Assembly: GCA_002286855.1 (NCBI GenBank)
Contig: NRSV01000026.1
Coordinates: 343,005-407,004, forward strand
DNA: 64,000 bases
Direction of reading: 5' to 3'
Source: Bipolaris cookei
Taxonomy: Eukaryota; Ascomycota; Dothideomycetes; Pleosporales; Pleosporaceae
Both the position numbers and the translations under genes were made by a program. How positions within the stretch are numbered: the stretch's first letter is position 1; every line of letters begins with the position of its first letter. The notes under the pieces were generated by a model. It was not told where the DNA came from, did not search any database, and worked only from the letters and a program-made list of their open reading frames with translations. Below are positions 22,155 to 35,033 of the stretch, piece after piece.

Positions 22155-24415
22155 GATGTAACAAAGGGTTGGCAAGAAATCACGCCGAGGTCAAGACGAG
22201 CATCAGACAGCCGGGTGCGACGTGGGGAATCAGCAGCCGAAATATATCCACCGGTTGCAGTCGCAGGCTGACAAGTCAGAACACAGGCTCGGAGAGTGCG
22301 GATGCCAATTGCGAGTGAGACGGAGATGACGGATGACGGATGACGGATGACGGATAGTGGGTTGCGAGTGGGTTGCGAGTGGTGTGAGGGAGCTGGCGGG
22401 GCTGAGAGGAATGGACGTGGGATCGACTCAGACAGATGAGGGCTGAGGGTGGTGTATCAGTGGTCCATTCGAGAGGGGGTGGGAAGAGGAAGCAGCGAGG
22501 GAGGCCAGGGAATGTGACATGTATGTATAGTATATGAGAAGACAGAAGGGAGAAAGAGGTGTTCAGCTGGCGGTGGTGGCGCTGCCGCGTGCTGCTTCCG
22601 CTTCAGATATACGACTCTACAAAGAACAGCGGCGTGGGATGCGGCCACGGCCGCCACGACTACTCGCAAGTGTACCCTGATGAGCTCATGGGCTCGTGGG
22701 TGGGGACGGCAGCAGCTCGCATCGATGCTCTGATTAGCGCGTTTTCTGTGCTCCAAGGGGCCGTCTGGGAATATTTTTCAGGCCGCGATTAGGGTGTACC
22801 AGGCGCAGGGGTGGCATCGAAGGTGTTCCGATAGCGTGTCGCCAACGGCGCGATAGCAGCAGCACTGCCCTGACTGACCGGCACATATGAGCAGGACACG
22901 ATTCCGCACGTCGTTGGCCAGGCCTATTGGCTGACATGGGCCTCGGTGTCATGTGTACATATCATTGCATGTGTGAGTACGTATGTACATGTGAATGTGA
23001 ATGTAAATGTGAATGTGAACGTGAATGTGAATGTGAATGTGTGGATGTAGTACAGAATGTCGGAAAGTATGTATGCGCTGGGTGCATCTGCATACACATG
23101 TCGATATCCACTCTTTGGGACCGTGGTACAAGCCCATCGAAGCTGCATCCAGCATCAGCCAAGCATTGCGCCACAGCTTGCAGGCCTTTGCCGCTGCCGC
23201 AATCGGCCAAGCCCCAGCGAAAAATCCAGCCCCATGGCCACCTGCGCGATGCACCTCGCCGGCATCAGTTAGAGGGACAGAGGCGTCTCTCGTGTTGGTG
23301 GGCTGACGCCCAGCCGCCTGCCTTCCCACACACTCTCCTCTCTACAGTGTCTGCATGGCATTGGAGGCTGAGTGCATCCTGTTTCCCCCAAGCACGTAAT
23401 GACTTCGACTTCGACTTCGCCCATGTTGCGTCACTGCCTCTTTTGTTTCTCTCGTCGATATCTGCTTGTTATCAAAGCATCCCAATCCATTCACCCAATT
23501 TGCCCCAAACACAACAATGCCACGCCCCAACACGAGCCCGCCCACTCTACTCTGCTCTACTCCAACCCAGCCCCTCTCTTCACAGCCAGTCCATCGCTGG
23601 ACGCGAGGGTATATCTCGGCTCGGGCGAGCACGGCCATGAAAATCTGCTGCTAGACATGCATTGCCGCAACGGTGGATATCGCAGAGCCTCATACACAGA
23701 CCCGCAGCTGAGTAGAGACGCGACTACACGCGCACTGTAATTCCCGCATCGCCCGTCGCTATCCACTACCAAGCCTGCCTCGCACCTCGCAATCACGTCT
23801 CAGGAGAGTTTCCCGGCCGGATAGCAATTGTCATGATTTACGCACCTGCCTGCATCTGGGTGGAGATAACAAAACTTGATTTTGCTCCCGCGTCAGGATA
23901 CACACGTCGTGTGGATCCTGCTACACCACACGTTCTAGAGCAAGAAAATACTTCTTCCCCCCCCCCCATAGGGCTGAACACGCACACAGACATCTGTCTC
24001 GCATGTGAGCCACACATCGGGTCATATCGGAGCCACGGCCAAATGTCCGACCACCACAACTGTCAGCCATCCAAGACAGACAAGACTTGTCTTGCTCCCT
24101 TATCAAACCTTGTTCCAGTTTACTCCAACTCCTGCTGACTCGAACCACCCCTGCCCTACAAACCATTTGCGCTCGCAATCGCCGACATGCTGCTGTCGTC
24201 ATTGCCAGTCCCTTCCTTTGGCCGGTCCCATGTTCTGATGTGGCCTATGGTCGACAAGTCAGCATTCGATCCACTTTGTCTTATCTAACCTTTGACCCTT
24301 CACCCACTCAACAAATCCTAAGCGAGTCTCTGCAAAGCGCTAGGAGCCTCCGAACACACGGGTGTTCCTGCGCACGACAATATGCCGCCCACTAGCACGG
24401 CCCTTATCGCAGATC
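22155..24415. other. 2.3 kb intergenic with simple repeats
   Basis: Upstream region of the arrestin gene and 3' side of creC. It contains a GGATGAC heptamer repeat at about 22,327-22,354 and a degenerate GTGAAT hexamer array at about 22,990-23,042. A run of C lies at 23,957-23,968. Frames across the hexamer array exist on both strands but are repeat artefacts. No gene is supported. Confidence 0.5.
22990..23042 (+). repeat. GTGAAT hexanucleotide microsatellite
   Basis: About nine imperfect tandem units of GTGAAT with single substitutions (GTAAAT, GTGAAC). It lies in the arrestin upstream region. Confidence 0.85.
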
Positions 24416-26546
24416 TCACCGATGGGTGGCGTGCAACGTGCGTGTCATGAGTGGACATGAGGTGACACGACAAATTCTCTTTGTTCGTAGCAACTCACCA
24501 TTCTTGCATGATGTAAGGATGCAGTCCTCTTCAAACCCTAACCAGCACAATGGATGCTCGTGAACCGTTTTAGCCTGCCCCTCAAGGCGATTAGAATTTG
24601 CCCAATGTTGAGGTTTCAAGTCGACTCACCAGCACCGGAGGTAGCATGGCCGTGCGCGCCCGCGGCTCCACTGGATGCACAACTTCCTCTTCCTCCGACA
24701 GGCTGCCCGACGTCAGGTTAGAGTTTGAGCGCAGCCGGTTGATGGAACTACCCGTCTGGGAGCGCTGCATCTTCAGATTGGACGACGTGATGCTGCCGCG
24801 CTGTCGCACCGAAGCCTAAATCAGCGTCAGCATCTCCATGTCAGCATCAAAATCCCTCTTTTGACTCACTGCTCGCGGCCTGTGCAGCATGCCCACACTA
24901 AAGTCCCATAGCAATAAGCGACAGTCTTCTCCCACACTACCAATCCGATAATTGCGCTCGTCACAACGCCATGGGTCAAATTGCACAGCAGTCACCCACG
25001 AGTTGTGTCCTTGACAACGTGCCACCAGCATGCTATCCTCCAACGACCATATCGACACCAGGTCGTCTTGACCTCCCGTCACCACATATCGCCCGTCTGG
25101 CGACCAGCATACACACATCATCCCACCATAGTAACTCATGTAGTGGTGCAACAGCTTTTCTCGAAGAAAGTCCATGATTCGGAATGACCCATCCTCGGAC
25201 ACTACCGCCAGGTGCCGGCGATCGGGGGAAAACTCAAACGCGTTGACCTTTGACCGCGACACTTGCCAGTAGGATACGGGGTTCGTCTTCTGGTTCCTGG
25301 AGTTGACAGACTTTTTAATGGTCAAGAGCGCCTTCAGCTTCTTCTCCCCCTCACTCAAGCTGTCGTCTGAGGGTGGTGACGACGGGACTTCTTCTGGCAC
25401 AAACACGGCATCTTCTTTCTCCTTGTCGTAGACAATCAGACTGCCGTCCATGTGCGCGGCCAGAAACAGATTTTCACTGTTTGGCAGCCACCGTATGTCC
25501 GACACAGCCGTTGCATTGATGATACCGTTCTTATTGATGCGCGCATATTTTTGCGACATGGGCTCATACCAGATAATGTCACCCGTGGAGAAGCCCATGA
25601 TGATGTCCAGGTGGTTTGGCCCTTTTGTGATCTGGTTGATATCGTGACATAGCGCATGCGCCTTGGTGAAGAGTATCTTTGTCAAATGCTCCTCTTTTGT
25701 AGGTGACGTCAGGTCTAGCCATTGGAACGCGCGGTTGATGTTTGCAAAGGCGTACAGGCCATTTGGATTGTGTTCTTGCAGCCGTTTTGTCAGCGACTCG
25801 TGTGGAATGACTCTGGACACAAACGACGAGTTGCTCTTGACGATGTTGCTCTTGGGTTTTCGTCTCTTGGACGGGTCCTTGGAGTCTTTACCGTTGACCG
25901 TAGCCAGTGCCTGATTTCCCTCGCCAAACACGGGTGTCTTTAGACCGTCCCAAGGTGCTGCTGCAAATCCGTTTACGCCATGAGAGCCCACATCACTTGC
26001 TTGACTGTTCGACTCGTGCGGAGACTCCTGGATGCTCTGTGGGACCTGGGATCGCGTCGAGGTGCGCGTGCCGAATCTATACAGCTGGGATTGCGAGGGT
26101 TGGCGGGGCGCGAGAGCGACGAGGGAAAGCTTGGTACCGGCCGTGGGTGGAGATACGGTCGTCGCAAGGGGATTGGGATTATGGACGGGAGCTTCCGAGG
26201 GATGGGGCGGGGGAGTGGCTAGGTGGAGGTCGTCGCGAAGCACATAGGTCCCTATCATGGCATCAGTGTAAGCGGCAAGCGTCATGCATCGGGGGGCGTT
26301 AGGCAAGCCAAATACCTTCTCCAACTACAAGTTGATATTCAGGGCCCGAGGGATGGGTGATGGTGTTGTTTGTTTCGATAAGCTGACCCGGTTGTGCGCC
26401 TGGATAGCCTCCGACAGGGTAGCGCGGCGGAGGGGGTAGCACGCTGTAAAACATCAGTCAAGGGCGCGCGGTGCATGTGGAACATGATAAGGACGCGATT
26501 GGCGGTTGGCAGGCGGTCAGCACAAAGGCTATGGCACTCACAACAT
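24416..26546 (-). CDS. creC: WD40 catabolite-repression protein CreC
   Basis: Exons run 26546-26542, 26443-26316, 26251-24870, 24815-24630 and 24574 onwards. The first exon carries only five coding bases; the next completes MFVLPPPPRY. The order VGEGTYVLRDDLHLATPPPH, SNIVKSNSSFVSRVIPHE, FAFANINRAFQWLDL-like text, KYARINKNGIIN and GQDDLVSIWSL, with DERNYRIGSVGEDCRLLLWD, is that of Aspergillus CreC. CreC partners the deubiquitinase CreB in carbon catabolite repression. WD repeats lie in the central part. The 3' end is uncertain. After SCKNG an exon encoding GHIRTW-type residues is expected, but I found no acceptor giving it, and reading on ends at the TGA at 24416 (619 residues). Intron 4 is placed with acceptor CAG at 24575-24577; GAG six bases upstream is possible. 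Confidence 0.85.
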
Positions 26547-27286
26547 CGTTGCAACTCAGGGCGGCGACAGTGCAATCTGTCTGGGCGATCGGCTCTGCGT
26601 TCGGCAGTAAAGTGATCCCTAGCTCGCTGTCGACAAGGAACAGGACGTAAGGCCGAGAGAGAGGGCGAGGGAGCGAGATACGTCGACGGGAGCGGGAGCA
26701 CGCACACACAGAGGAGCAACGGTAGTAGCAGTAGCAGCAGCAGCAGCGGCGGCAGCGACAACGACGACGACAGGACGAGAGCGCGGACCATGCAACCGGT
26801 GGGATCTGGGGAAGTGGAAAGCGGAGACACTCGCCTCTCGGCTCCGTGCCGTGTTGCGCTGGAACCATGCCATGGCTCTCGAGGAGCGTACCATCCATGA
26901 TCCTCTCTAGGTGTTGGTGGAGATGCAAATGGCATGGCGGGCGTGTGCAGGGGCGCGCTACAACGGCCAACCAGCCCGCCACTCATCCATGTTGCACCTC
27001 TACCAGCGACCACTCTTGCGGGGCGCGCTGGCGGGGGGCGCACCTGCGATCGTCTCCCACGTGTGCCAAGCCCGTTTGACAGCGGACACGCATGCCCTCC
27101 ACTATGTACGCCCACCACCATTATTGCTTTGGCCATGGTCCACCACCATTCTCGACATCCCCCTGAGAGCCCTTGAGCGGCAGTGCGCCCGGACCCCTCT
27201 TCATCCGCCCCTTGCTCCTCCCTGACCCTCTGCGCCATCTACAAATTTGCTCCCCGCCTGAAATGCGATAGGTATGCAGCCGGGGA
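26547..27286. promoter_or_regulatory. shared upstream region of creC (-) and GEM1 (+)
   Basis: A 740 bp head-to-head region containing a CAG/GAC trinucleotide-rich stretch at 26,705-26,775. Long frames here on the minus strand are low complexity and lie upstream of the creC start. No binding site was assigned. Confidence 0.45.
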
Positions 27287-29278
27287 ATGGCTAACGGTAT
27301 GTGGAGTGTACCCTCCCGAGCCTCTACTCTCAGCTGACACAACCCCCTAGTACGAATATGCCTGTGCGGTGACGACGGCGTCGGCAAGAGCTCCATCATC
27401 ACGTCTCTTGTCAAGGATGTCTTTGTCACAGCAAAGATCCAGCCTGTACTGCCACAGGTGACATTGCCGCCCACGCTCGGCACGCCCGACAATGTCACCA
27501 CCACCATTGTCGACACCTCGGCCCTCCCCCACGAACGCCATGCTCTCCGCATGGAACTCCGCAAGTCCAATGTCATCCTCCTGGTATACTCGGACCACTA
27601 CAGTTATGAGAGGGTCGCGCTCTTCTGGATGCCCTACTTCCGCTCACTGGGTGTCAACGTGCCCGTAGTGCTGTGCGCCAACAAGTCGGACCTGGCCTCC
27701 AACGGCACAACATCACAGGTCGTCTCGGAGGAGATGCTGCCCGTCATGAACGAGTTCAAGGAGATTGATTCGTGCATACGGGTCAGCGCCAAAGAGCACC
27801 ACAACATCAACGAAGTCTTCTTCCTCTGCCAAAAGGCCGTCACACACCCGATAGCGCCTCTGTACGACTCCAAGGAGAATATGCTCAAGCCCGCGGCCGT
27901 GTCTGCGCTGCAACGTGTTTTCCATTTATGCGATACAGACAAGGATGGCTACTGGAACGATCAGGAGATCCACGACTTCCAGATCAAGTGCTTTGAGAAA
28001 CCGTTGGGCGATGACGATCTGGCAAACATCAAAAAATCCATGGAACGGTTTGCGCCTGGTGCAACGGGCGAGTACGGCATGGACGAGAAGGGATTTTTGC
28101 TGTTGAACAAAATCTTTGCCGAAAAGGGGCGCCACGAGACAATCTGGATTATCTTGAGAAAGTTTCACTACACTGACAGTCTGAGTCTGCAAGATGATTT
28201 CCTCCACCCCAAGTTTGAGGTCCCTCAGTTTTCCTCGGCCGAGCTAAGTCCTTCTGGATACCGCTTCTTTGTTGACCTGTTTCTCAAGTTCGACATGGAC
28301 AATGATGGTGGGCTGAATGACCGCGAGCTTGCAAATCTGTTTGCGCCCACACCGGGCATGCCGACATCGTGGGTTGATTCTGCATTCCCGTCGTGCACTG
28401 TGCGAAACGAGGCAGGTTACATTACATTGCAAGGATGGTTGGCCCAATGGAGCATGACCACATTCGAGGAGCCCAAGACGACATTGGCATACCTCGCATA
28501 TCTTGGTTTTGAGAGCGGCGAGCGTGGCGGTATTACCAGCGCACTCAAAGTGACCAAAGCTAGGAAGCGGCGGAAGAAGCCTGGGCGAGTCGAGCGCAAC
28601 GTGTTTTTATGTTATGTGCTGGGGTCAAGTGGAAGCGGAAAGAGCTCACTCCTTTCTGCTTTCCTCCAACGGCCATTCAGCCAGACATACCACCCCACGA
28701 TCAAGCCCCGGTCGGCTGTCAACAGTGTGGAGCTCAAAGGCGGCAAGCAGTGTTACCTTATCCTGGAAGAGCTGGGTGAGCTGGAACCGGCCATTTTGGA
28801 AAATCAGGCAAAACTGGATGCGTGCGACTTGTTGTGTTACACGTATGATTCAAGCGACCCGACTAGCTTTGCGCACATAGTCGAGCTGCGAAAAAAGTAT
28901 CCTCATCTAGACCAATTGCCAGCAGTGTATACGGCACTCAAAGCCGACCAAGACAAGACGATGCAGCGGTGCGAGCAACAGCCGGACGAGTACACGAGTG
29001 GGTTGAGAATGTCACCGCCGCTACATGTTAGCGCCAAGTGGAATAGTATCTCTGAGCTGTTTGTTCACGTAAGCCCCTTTTTTCGTTATGTAACACAAGG
29101 GTGAGAAGCTGACAACTTTTTTTGGCAGCTAGCTGAGAGTGCGACACACCCGTCGACTGCGTTTCCCAAGCAAGAGGAAGATGAGTACGACTACTTGAAT
29201 CTTTCTTTAGCACTAGGGGCTGTTACATGCGCAGTTGCATCTGCCATTTTTGTCTGGAAGCGGCATAGTAATTCTTGA
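27287..29278 (+). CDS. GEM1: mitochondrial Rho GTPase Gem1/Miro
   Basis: Three exons, 27287-27296, 27351-29068 and 29129-29278, with introns of 54 and 60 bp, give 625 residues. It starts MANVRICLCGDDGVGKSS, with the first P-loop at 10-17. An EF-hand DTDKDGYWNDQE and a second, KFDMDNDGGLNDRE, flank the middle. The C-terminal GTPase has P-loop GSSGSGKSS. The last 25 residues (LALGAVTCAVASAIFVWKRHSNS) form a tail anchor for the mitochondrial outer membrane. Gem1 is a subunit and regulator of ER-mitochondria contacts (ERMES) and of mitochondrial inheritance. Length and domain order match the family. Confidence 0.95.
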
Positions 29279-30130
29279 CCATGCATGTACGTATGTATGT
29301 ATGTATGTATGTATGTTTGTAAGTATGTATGTATGTACATGCTTGGCATATGCTGGGGCGTGCTGAGATGTACGTGTGTACACAGTACTAAGAGGCATGT
29401 ACTTACCGCAGCGCACTTGAATGTGCTTGGGAGTTTGGTTTCTTAGTCTGTTCATGGACCATGAATCAAAGACTGTTTTCCAAGTTGTCAGAGAAGGGAT
29501 ACAGCTAGACGACCAACGAACCAGCAAGACAGGTGCTTGGCGCGTGGTGATGGTGTTGTGTAGCGTGTGCGTGGGCAGACTGGCGAGGTCCATCATGTAG
29601 GCGTAGGCGTAGCGTACCGTATTGTACGCGGCTGAAGTGCCAACGGGGGGAGTGTACAGCATACAGGATTGGCTCCCACGAGCGACACGCCCATGGAGGC
29701 GCCGCCATGCAGGGTGACAGGCAATGCTGAACATGCAACCCAGGACGGCGGCTGTTTGGGCAGAGCAAGTGGAGCAGAAAAACCAACGAGTGAAGACGTT
29801 CCCCCTTGAGGCATGGCGAGTCATGGCATGGCTTTATCGGGTCTTCTCCGCTGAGGTAAACGCTCCTAACGCAAAGCGGCGCTAGCCTGGGCCTGCCTGA
29901 CAACTGTGTGCACCTGGGACCACGACCGCACCGCATTGTCTTGCCTGCTGGTCATGGTTGCTCTCGCTGTGCCTTACAAGACGCCTGACGCCTTTGCTCA
30001 TCCCTCTGCCTGTCGTTCGTTACCCGTGGATGTCCTCGGCGCCCCAGCGCTGCCCTAATCAAACGAGGCCGTGGCATTTGAGCCAGCCCGTTCACCCTCC
30101 CTCATCCTTGTCCTCCGCAACCCTCGCGAT
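29279..30130. other. intergenic with TATG microsatellite
   Basis: The 3' side of GEM1 and upstream region of the Zds1-like gene. A GTAT/TATG tetranucleotide run lies at about 29,286-29,336. Overlapping frames are not supported as genes. Confidence 0.5.
29286..29336 (+). repeat. TATG tetranucleotide microsatellite
   Basis: About twelve units of GTAT/TATG with a few substitutions, starting directly after the GEM1 stop. Confidence 0.85.
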
Positions 30131-33100
30131 ATGGTGAGTCTCTCCTCCCTCCCTTGCCCGCCCTCGCAGCGCGCACATTGCCTCTCCCACCAAGCCAGAC
30201 ACATACATAGATGCAGCACTGCACACGAGCAAGGGGCAACATCAGTAGCAGAAGAGGAAGATGTGGCATTGCTGGTGCTGCTTCTGCTGCTACTGCAGTA
30301 CCGGCAAAAGTCCGCACAGCCCATCCAAACGCCCAAGCTGACCACGTTTCGCACTCCCACAGGCAACCGATCGAGCACAAGAGCTGGACCGCCTGTACCA
30401 AATGCGGAACCCGCCCCGCCGAGGCCACGCGCCCCAGATTTCCATCAGCGATGACAATCATCACGTCACCGAGGCCATCGGCGACCTCTACGGCGGAGAC
30501 AGCGACACTGAATCCAACAGACGCAGCCTGAGGCCCCTCAGCTTCGTGCCTAGCCCCAACGGCGACTCTATCCAGTCGTTTGGTGCCTTTGAGGCCTTTG
30601 ACCCCTTCCCCAACGCCCCTCCGGCCAGGTCCCCGTTGCGGCCCCAATTGTCCTCCGACCACCCCGCCACCCCAGCCAGCCCATACAATGGTTCCGACGC
30701 GCCCCAAAACAAGGTTGCTATGGCTAGGGACTCCTCCAACGGCGGCCACATGTCTCCCCCACTGTCTCGCTCAAACTCGGGCACCGCCTCGCACCAGTTT
30801 CCCCTCAATGATCTCGACTACGAGTCGAGCCCTGCCGGTCTTGCGCAGGAACTGAGTAACCTGCAGGCTATCCGGAGGATGTCTATGGGCGTCAATAGTG
30901 CCGACCCGGATCTGCCATCGTTTCAGTCTGCCAACTCGCCCCCGTCGCCCCCAGCCATATTGGAAGAAGACGAGTCGAAGCTGTTTTGGGTCCCCGCCCG
31001 ATTGCATCCCGAACTGGCACCCATGGAGTTCAAAACATTCATTGAAGACAAGATTGACAAGACTAGACGCCGCTCGGGAGATTCGGACTCGCTAAATCCA
31101 GACGCTGCTCTCGGACGTCAGGGTTCAGGAGCTGGGTTGCGGCGGAAGAAGTCGATGCTCTCCAGACAGATCGACACTGGTGCAGGCTACAAGGATGGGG
31201 CTGAGAGGCTCGAGAGGAAACGCTCTGGTGCCAGACCCAACGGAGGGCTGGACAATCTCCAGGAGCTGGAGAACATCCAAGAAGATCCCGTGTCACTCAT
31301 AAGGCGCATGAGCATTGATCACAAGACCTTTGGTGGCGAAGGTGAGATGGCCGATGACGGAGATTTGCCCATTGTCCCGGGCAGCAAAATGGGTGGCATG
31401 GGAACGCTGAAGCGATCCACACGCACCACCTATAGACGAGGCAGTATACGTAAGGGAGGCCCGGCCCTTTCGCGGCGACTGGTTAGCGGCCGGCCGGCAG
31501 AGACAGACACCGAAGACTCTCCTTCTACCTCGCCTATACAGTCTACAGAAAGCATACCCGAAGTCCCCCCCCTACCTCTCTCCCGTACTCATTCTGAACC
31601 CGTTAACTCAGCGTTTGAAGGGTCGTCCAGCAACTTTTCAAGGCCTCCACCGAATCGCACGACTTCCAACATCGAAAGACCGGGCTCGGCAGAAGAAGCT
31701 CCTGGTTCAGCTTCTCCTGAGCAGAAATCATCTCCTCAGCCAAGACGCTTCCATTCAAGAATTGCTTCCAACGGTCGGACCACAGCACCTCTGCCAGGAT
31801 ATGTTACTCCTCAACAACAGGTGCCCCAGATTATCGAGACACCCCCTCAGCAAGACCAAAGACAACTGCAACTACCTGAACGCTCCTCTTCACGTCAACT
31901 TCCGCCTCCATCTCAACAACAACTAGCTGGTCCTCGTAGCTATCCACAGCCTCAGCAGCCGCCTTCAAACCAACAACGCCAGCCCCCTGCAAGCCGGCAG
32001 AATCGCCATGCTCAGGCTGCACAGGCCTCTCCTATCAAACCCTCCCAATCACTCGACGACCTCGTAGGCCATGGATCGCCAATGCCTGGCACTAGCAATC
32101 GGGTCGATTCCTTGTCAATCATTCCCAACGCTCCTGATGACAGGAAGTTGGAAAAGAAGTCCAAAGACAAGAAGGACAGCTCCGAAGGTCCCAGAAAAAC
32201 AAGCTGGGGATGGTTTAGTGGCGACAAGGAAAAGGAAAAGGACAAGAATGAAAAGGACAAGGACAGGGACACTGCCAAAAAGACTAAGAACAAGCTTATT
32301 AAGCCCCAAGAAAAAGGACACGATGACACCAGACTCGATCTGTTGCAGACATCCATACAGGGTGGTGGCCGTGGACGCGAAAGCGTGGTACTGGACCGTG
32401 AAAGTGTTAAACTTGAAGAGGAGCGCAAAAAGGAGAGTGCCAAGAAGACTGCTGGCGATGGCAAGAAAGAGAAGGAACATGGTTTGTTATCAAGTATATT
32501 CGGAGGTGGAAAGAAGAAGGGCGAGAAAGAGTCGTCTCACAAGAAAAATGCCTCTCGTGGACTGTCACCAGACCCCCCGGTACGCATCTTGAAGCCCGAC
32601 ATCGACTACAACTGGACTCGGTTTTCGATTCTCGAGGAACGTGCCATCTACCGCATGGCTCATATCAAACTTGCGAATCCCCGTCGTGAGCTCTATTCGC
32701 AAGTTCTGCTAAGTAACTTTATGTACTCGTATCTTGCAAAGGTGCAACAAATGCATCCGCAAATCTCCATTGGCAACTCGAAGCAGGCGAAGCAAGCTCA
32801 ACAAGCCCAGCAGGCGCAGCAAGCGGCGCAGCAAAAGAAAGAGCAACAACTGCAGCAACAACAACAGCTGCTGCTGCTGCAGCAGCAACAAGTCGCGCAG
32901 CAACCACAACAAGCGCCTCAGCAGCAGCAGCAGCAACAGCAGGTACAGCCAGAAGAGTTTGCTCAATACCAGCGGTACCAGCAGGTAAGAATATCTTTTT
33001 CATATTTACGGAGCCTGGCTAACGGAAATTCAACAACAACAGCAGCAGCAACAGCAACAGTACGAGCAGCAAGAAAAGACTCAGGAGTGGCCTAGCGTAT

Positions 33101-33372
33101 ATCAGCAACAAGAAAATGGCTTCTCGCCGCAACCCCAGCAAAATGGGAACCATCAGAAAAGTGCCTCTCAAGGTGCCTCGTATAACCAAAACCCACGCGA
33201 CTCGCACCATTCCAACTACGGCGTAAATGGCGGTAGCGGTGGTGGCAGTGGCAGTGGCGGATACAGTGTTGCCAACGCCCAGAACTACTTGGGCCAGCCG
33301 AGTAACGGTAGCTACAGTCATTATGCTGAGTCTGGTCAGGGGGCGAAGACAGCTGATGATGACATGTGGTAG
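30131..33372 (+). CDS. Zds1/Zds2-like protein with Zds C-terminal domain
   Basis: Proposed exons are 30131-30133, 30363-32984 and 33043-33372, giving 984 residues. Exon 1 would be the ATG alone, directly followed by GTGAGT; the 229 bp intron ends CCCACAG and continues ATDRAQELDRLYQMRNPP. If this is wrong, translation could begin at 30402. The block LFWVPARLHPELAPMEFKTF and the C-terminal domain YNWTRFSILEERAIYRMAHIKL to LLSNFMYSYLAKVQ identify the Zds family. These proteins control PP2A-Cdc55 and mitotic exit and polarity in yeast. Between them lies a long disordered S/P/Q/K region, and after the Zds domain a polyglutamine tract (residues about 795-870). The second intron sits inside CAG repeats; acceptor 33042 is the first of several in-phase choices. 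Confidence 0.85.
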
Positions 33373-33966
33373 TCACCCGCTCGGGAGTAGTAGGGATACA
33401 GGGTGGACGATAATGGTCATTTAGTCTCCCTGGAATTACATCTGGTTTTCTTTTTCTATATTTATTTCAACTTCTGTGTAAAGTATTCTGGTGTGTCTTG
33501 TTTTATTGTGTAGTTCTTTCTAGTTGTGGATGTAAGGGTGGATGGGGATTGGGTACACTTGGGCGTTAGGAATTGCAGCGAATAATGTTGATTTGAAATA
33601 GATGGCAGCAAAGAAAGAAATAGGGTAAGCTCAGGAATCAGATGAAGCACGCGTTCTCAAGAGACACAAAAAGTGTGGCATCGATTTGGTACAGAGTTCA
33701 GATTAAGCACTGGGGCGTGTGATATGGGAGGCATGGTTATCTGTTTTTCGTCTTGGAAGAAATTAAAAACAGATTCTGTACGTCCAGATAAAGTAATCCA
33801 AATACATTCTGACGTCATTCCTCTCTTATCACAATGCATCACGTAAACATGTGCTTACCCATGCGTTTTGAATCCTACACCCCTCTTCCAGACACACTAC
33901 TACCCAACTACTACCAAAACCAAGAGCGTATATTAGCAAAAAAGAAAAAGGAGAAAAAAAGACACC
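33373..33966. other. intergenic before DUF985 cupin gene
   Basis: 3' UTR of the Zds1-like gene and upstream region of the cupin. No feature is recognised. Confidence 0.5.
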
Positions 33967-34833
33967 ATGTCCAGTATCCCCGACCTCTCTACAAAACTAA
34001 CTCTCATCTACCCCGCGACCTCCTCAGCCCCAGAAGAATCCACAAGCACCCAATCCCTCATCTCCGCCCTCAACCTCCAAAAACACATCGAAGGCGGATA
34101 CTTTGCTGAGCTAGATAGGAACCCTTTGCTCATTCCTAACCCCTTTCTGCAGCCTGGTAACGGAAAAGAGAAGGAAGAAGGGGAGGTAGTAAAGAGGACG
34201 GCAGAGAAACCGCTATCAGGCGATGACGCAGTACGGAATGCGAGTACGAGTATTTACTATATGCTTTCACCGGGGTCGCCGCAGGGGTGTTTTCATAGGA
34301 ATAGGGGGAGGACGGTATGGTTGTCTTCCCTTTCTCTACACCCCCTCACCCACTTATCCCCCCCCCTTTTTTTAATTTTCAAGACTGTTTATGGAAGAGA
34401 AGGGGTGCGCATGTACGAGATTAGCTAAGTAAAGAAATATTAGATTCACACACTCATCTCCGGGCGCGGCCGCTATGTCCTGATTCACGCGGATGAAGCG
34501 GGGACGACGAAGCGTGTGGAGAGTTTCATTGTAGGTATGGATTTTGCGCGGGGAGAAAAGAGTGTGTGGGTTGTTGAGGGGGGAAAGTATAAAGCTAGTT
34601 TTTTGCTGGATGGAGCGGAGGGGGAGAGGTTGTTGATAAGTGAGGTAAGTTTATCGTTTACTATCTTTGCTGTTCTTTTTTGAGGAGGAAGTGGGATGCT
34701 GATGCTGAAGATGTAGACTGTCATTCCGGGGTTCGAGTACTCGGATCATGATTTCTTGACGTTGGAAGGGTTCAGGAAGATTGTGAGTCCAGAGCAGGCC
34801 GAGGAGCTGGAGTGGTTGGTGCGCAAGTCGTAA
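33967..34833 (+). CDS. cupin superfamily protein, DUF985/Cupin_5
   Basis: Three exons, 33967-34314, 34444-34644 and 34717-34833, with introns of 129 and 72 bp, all phase 0, give 221 residues. Diagnostic motifs are LISALNLQKHIEGGYFAEL, STSIYYMLSPG, the exon-spanning HRNRGRTIHTL and GRGRYVLIHAD, then VIPGFEYSDHDFLT. The family is a small jelly-roll barrel of unknown enzymatic role; some members are annotated as RmlC-like. The start ATG follows an A-rich leader. A gap-like linker of about 40 residues (LLIPNPFLQPGNGKEKEE) interrupts the barrel before the first strand. The gene is followed within 140 bp by a transposon terminus. Confidence 0.83.
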
Positions 34834-34970
34834 ACTAGATGCGCTACGAGATATTACAATTGTACTCCAAACATGCAAATGTCACTCTTTAAAAAAAACA
34901 AGGTATGCAGCGCAGCTAGATGCTAAAAAGCCATCTTGTACGCCAGCTCTGATATGCCCCTCCAAATATG

Positions 34971-35015
34971 TAACGTGTTTCATTAGCGAGTTGCTCACGC
35001 CCCACCACGTTAACA
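34971..35015 (+). repeat. left terminal inverted repeat of copy 2
   Basis: Begins TAACGTGTTTCATTAGCGAG and contains TCACGCCCCACCA. Confidence 0.8.
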
Positions 35016-35033
35016 TCAACACAACAACGTGTA

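Noticed and set aside
22927..23640. 237-codon plus-strand frame rich in Cys/Glu repeats and the opposite HSHSHS frame
   Set aside because: Both are products of the GTGAAT microsatellite; no start context or homology.
26339..27238. 299-codon minus-strand frame upstream of creC
   Set aside because: It overlaps the first two creC exons in part, is otherwise low complexity, and covers the divergent creC/GEM1 upstream region.
32709..33003. Poly-Leu and poly-Ala minus-strand frames
   Set aside because: Antisense of the CAG/CAA polyglutamine tract of the Zds1-like gene.
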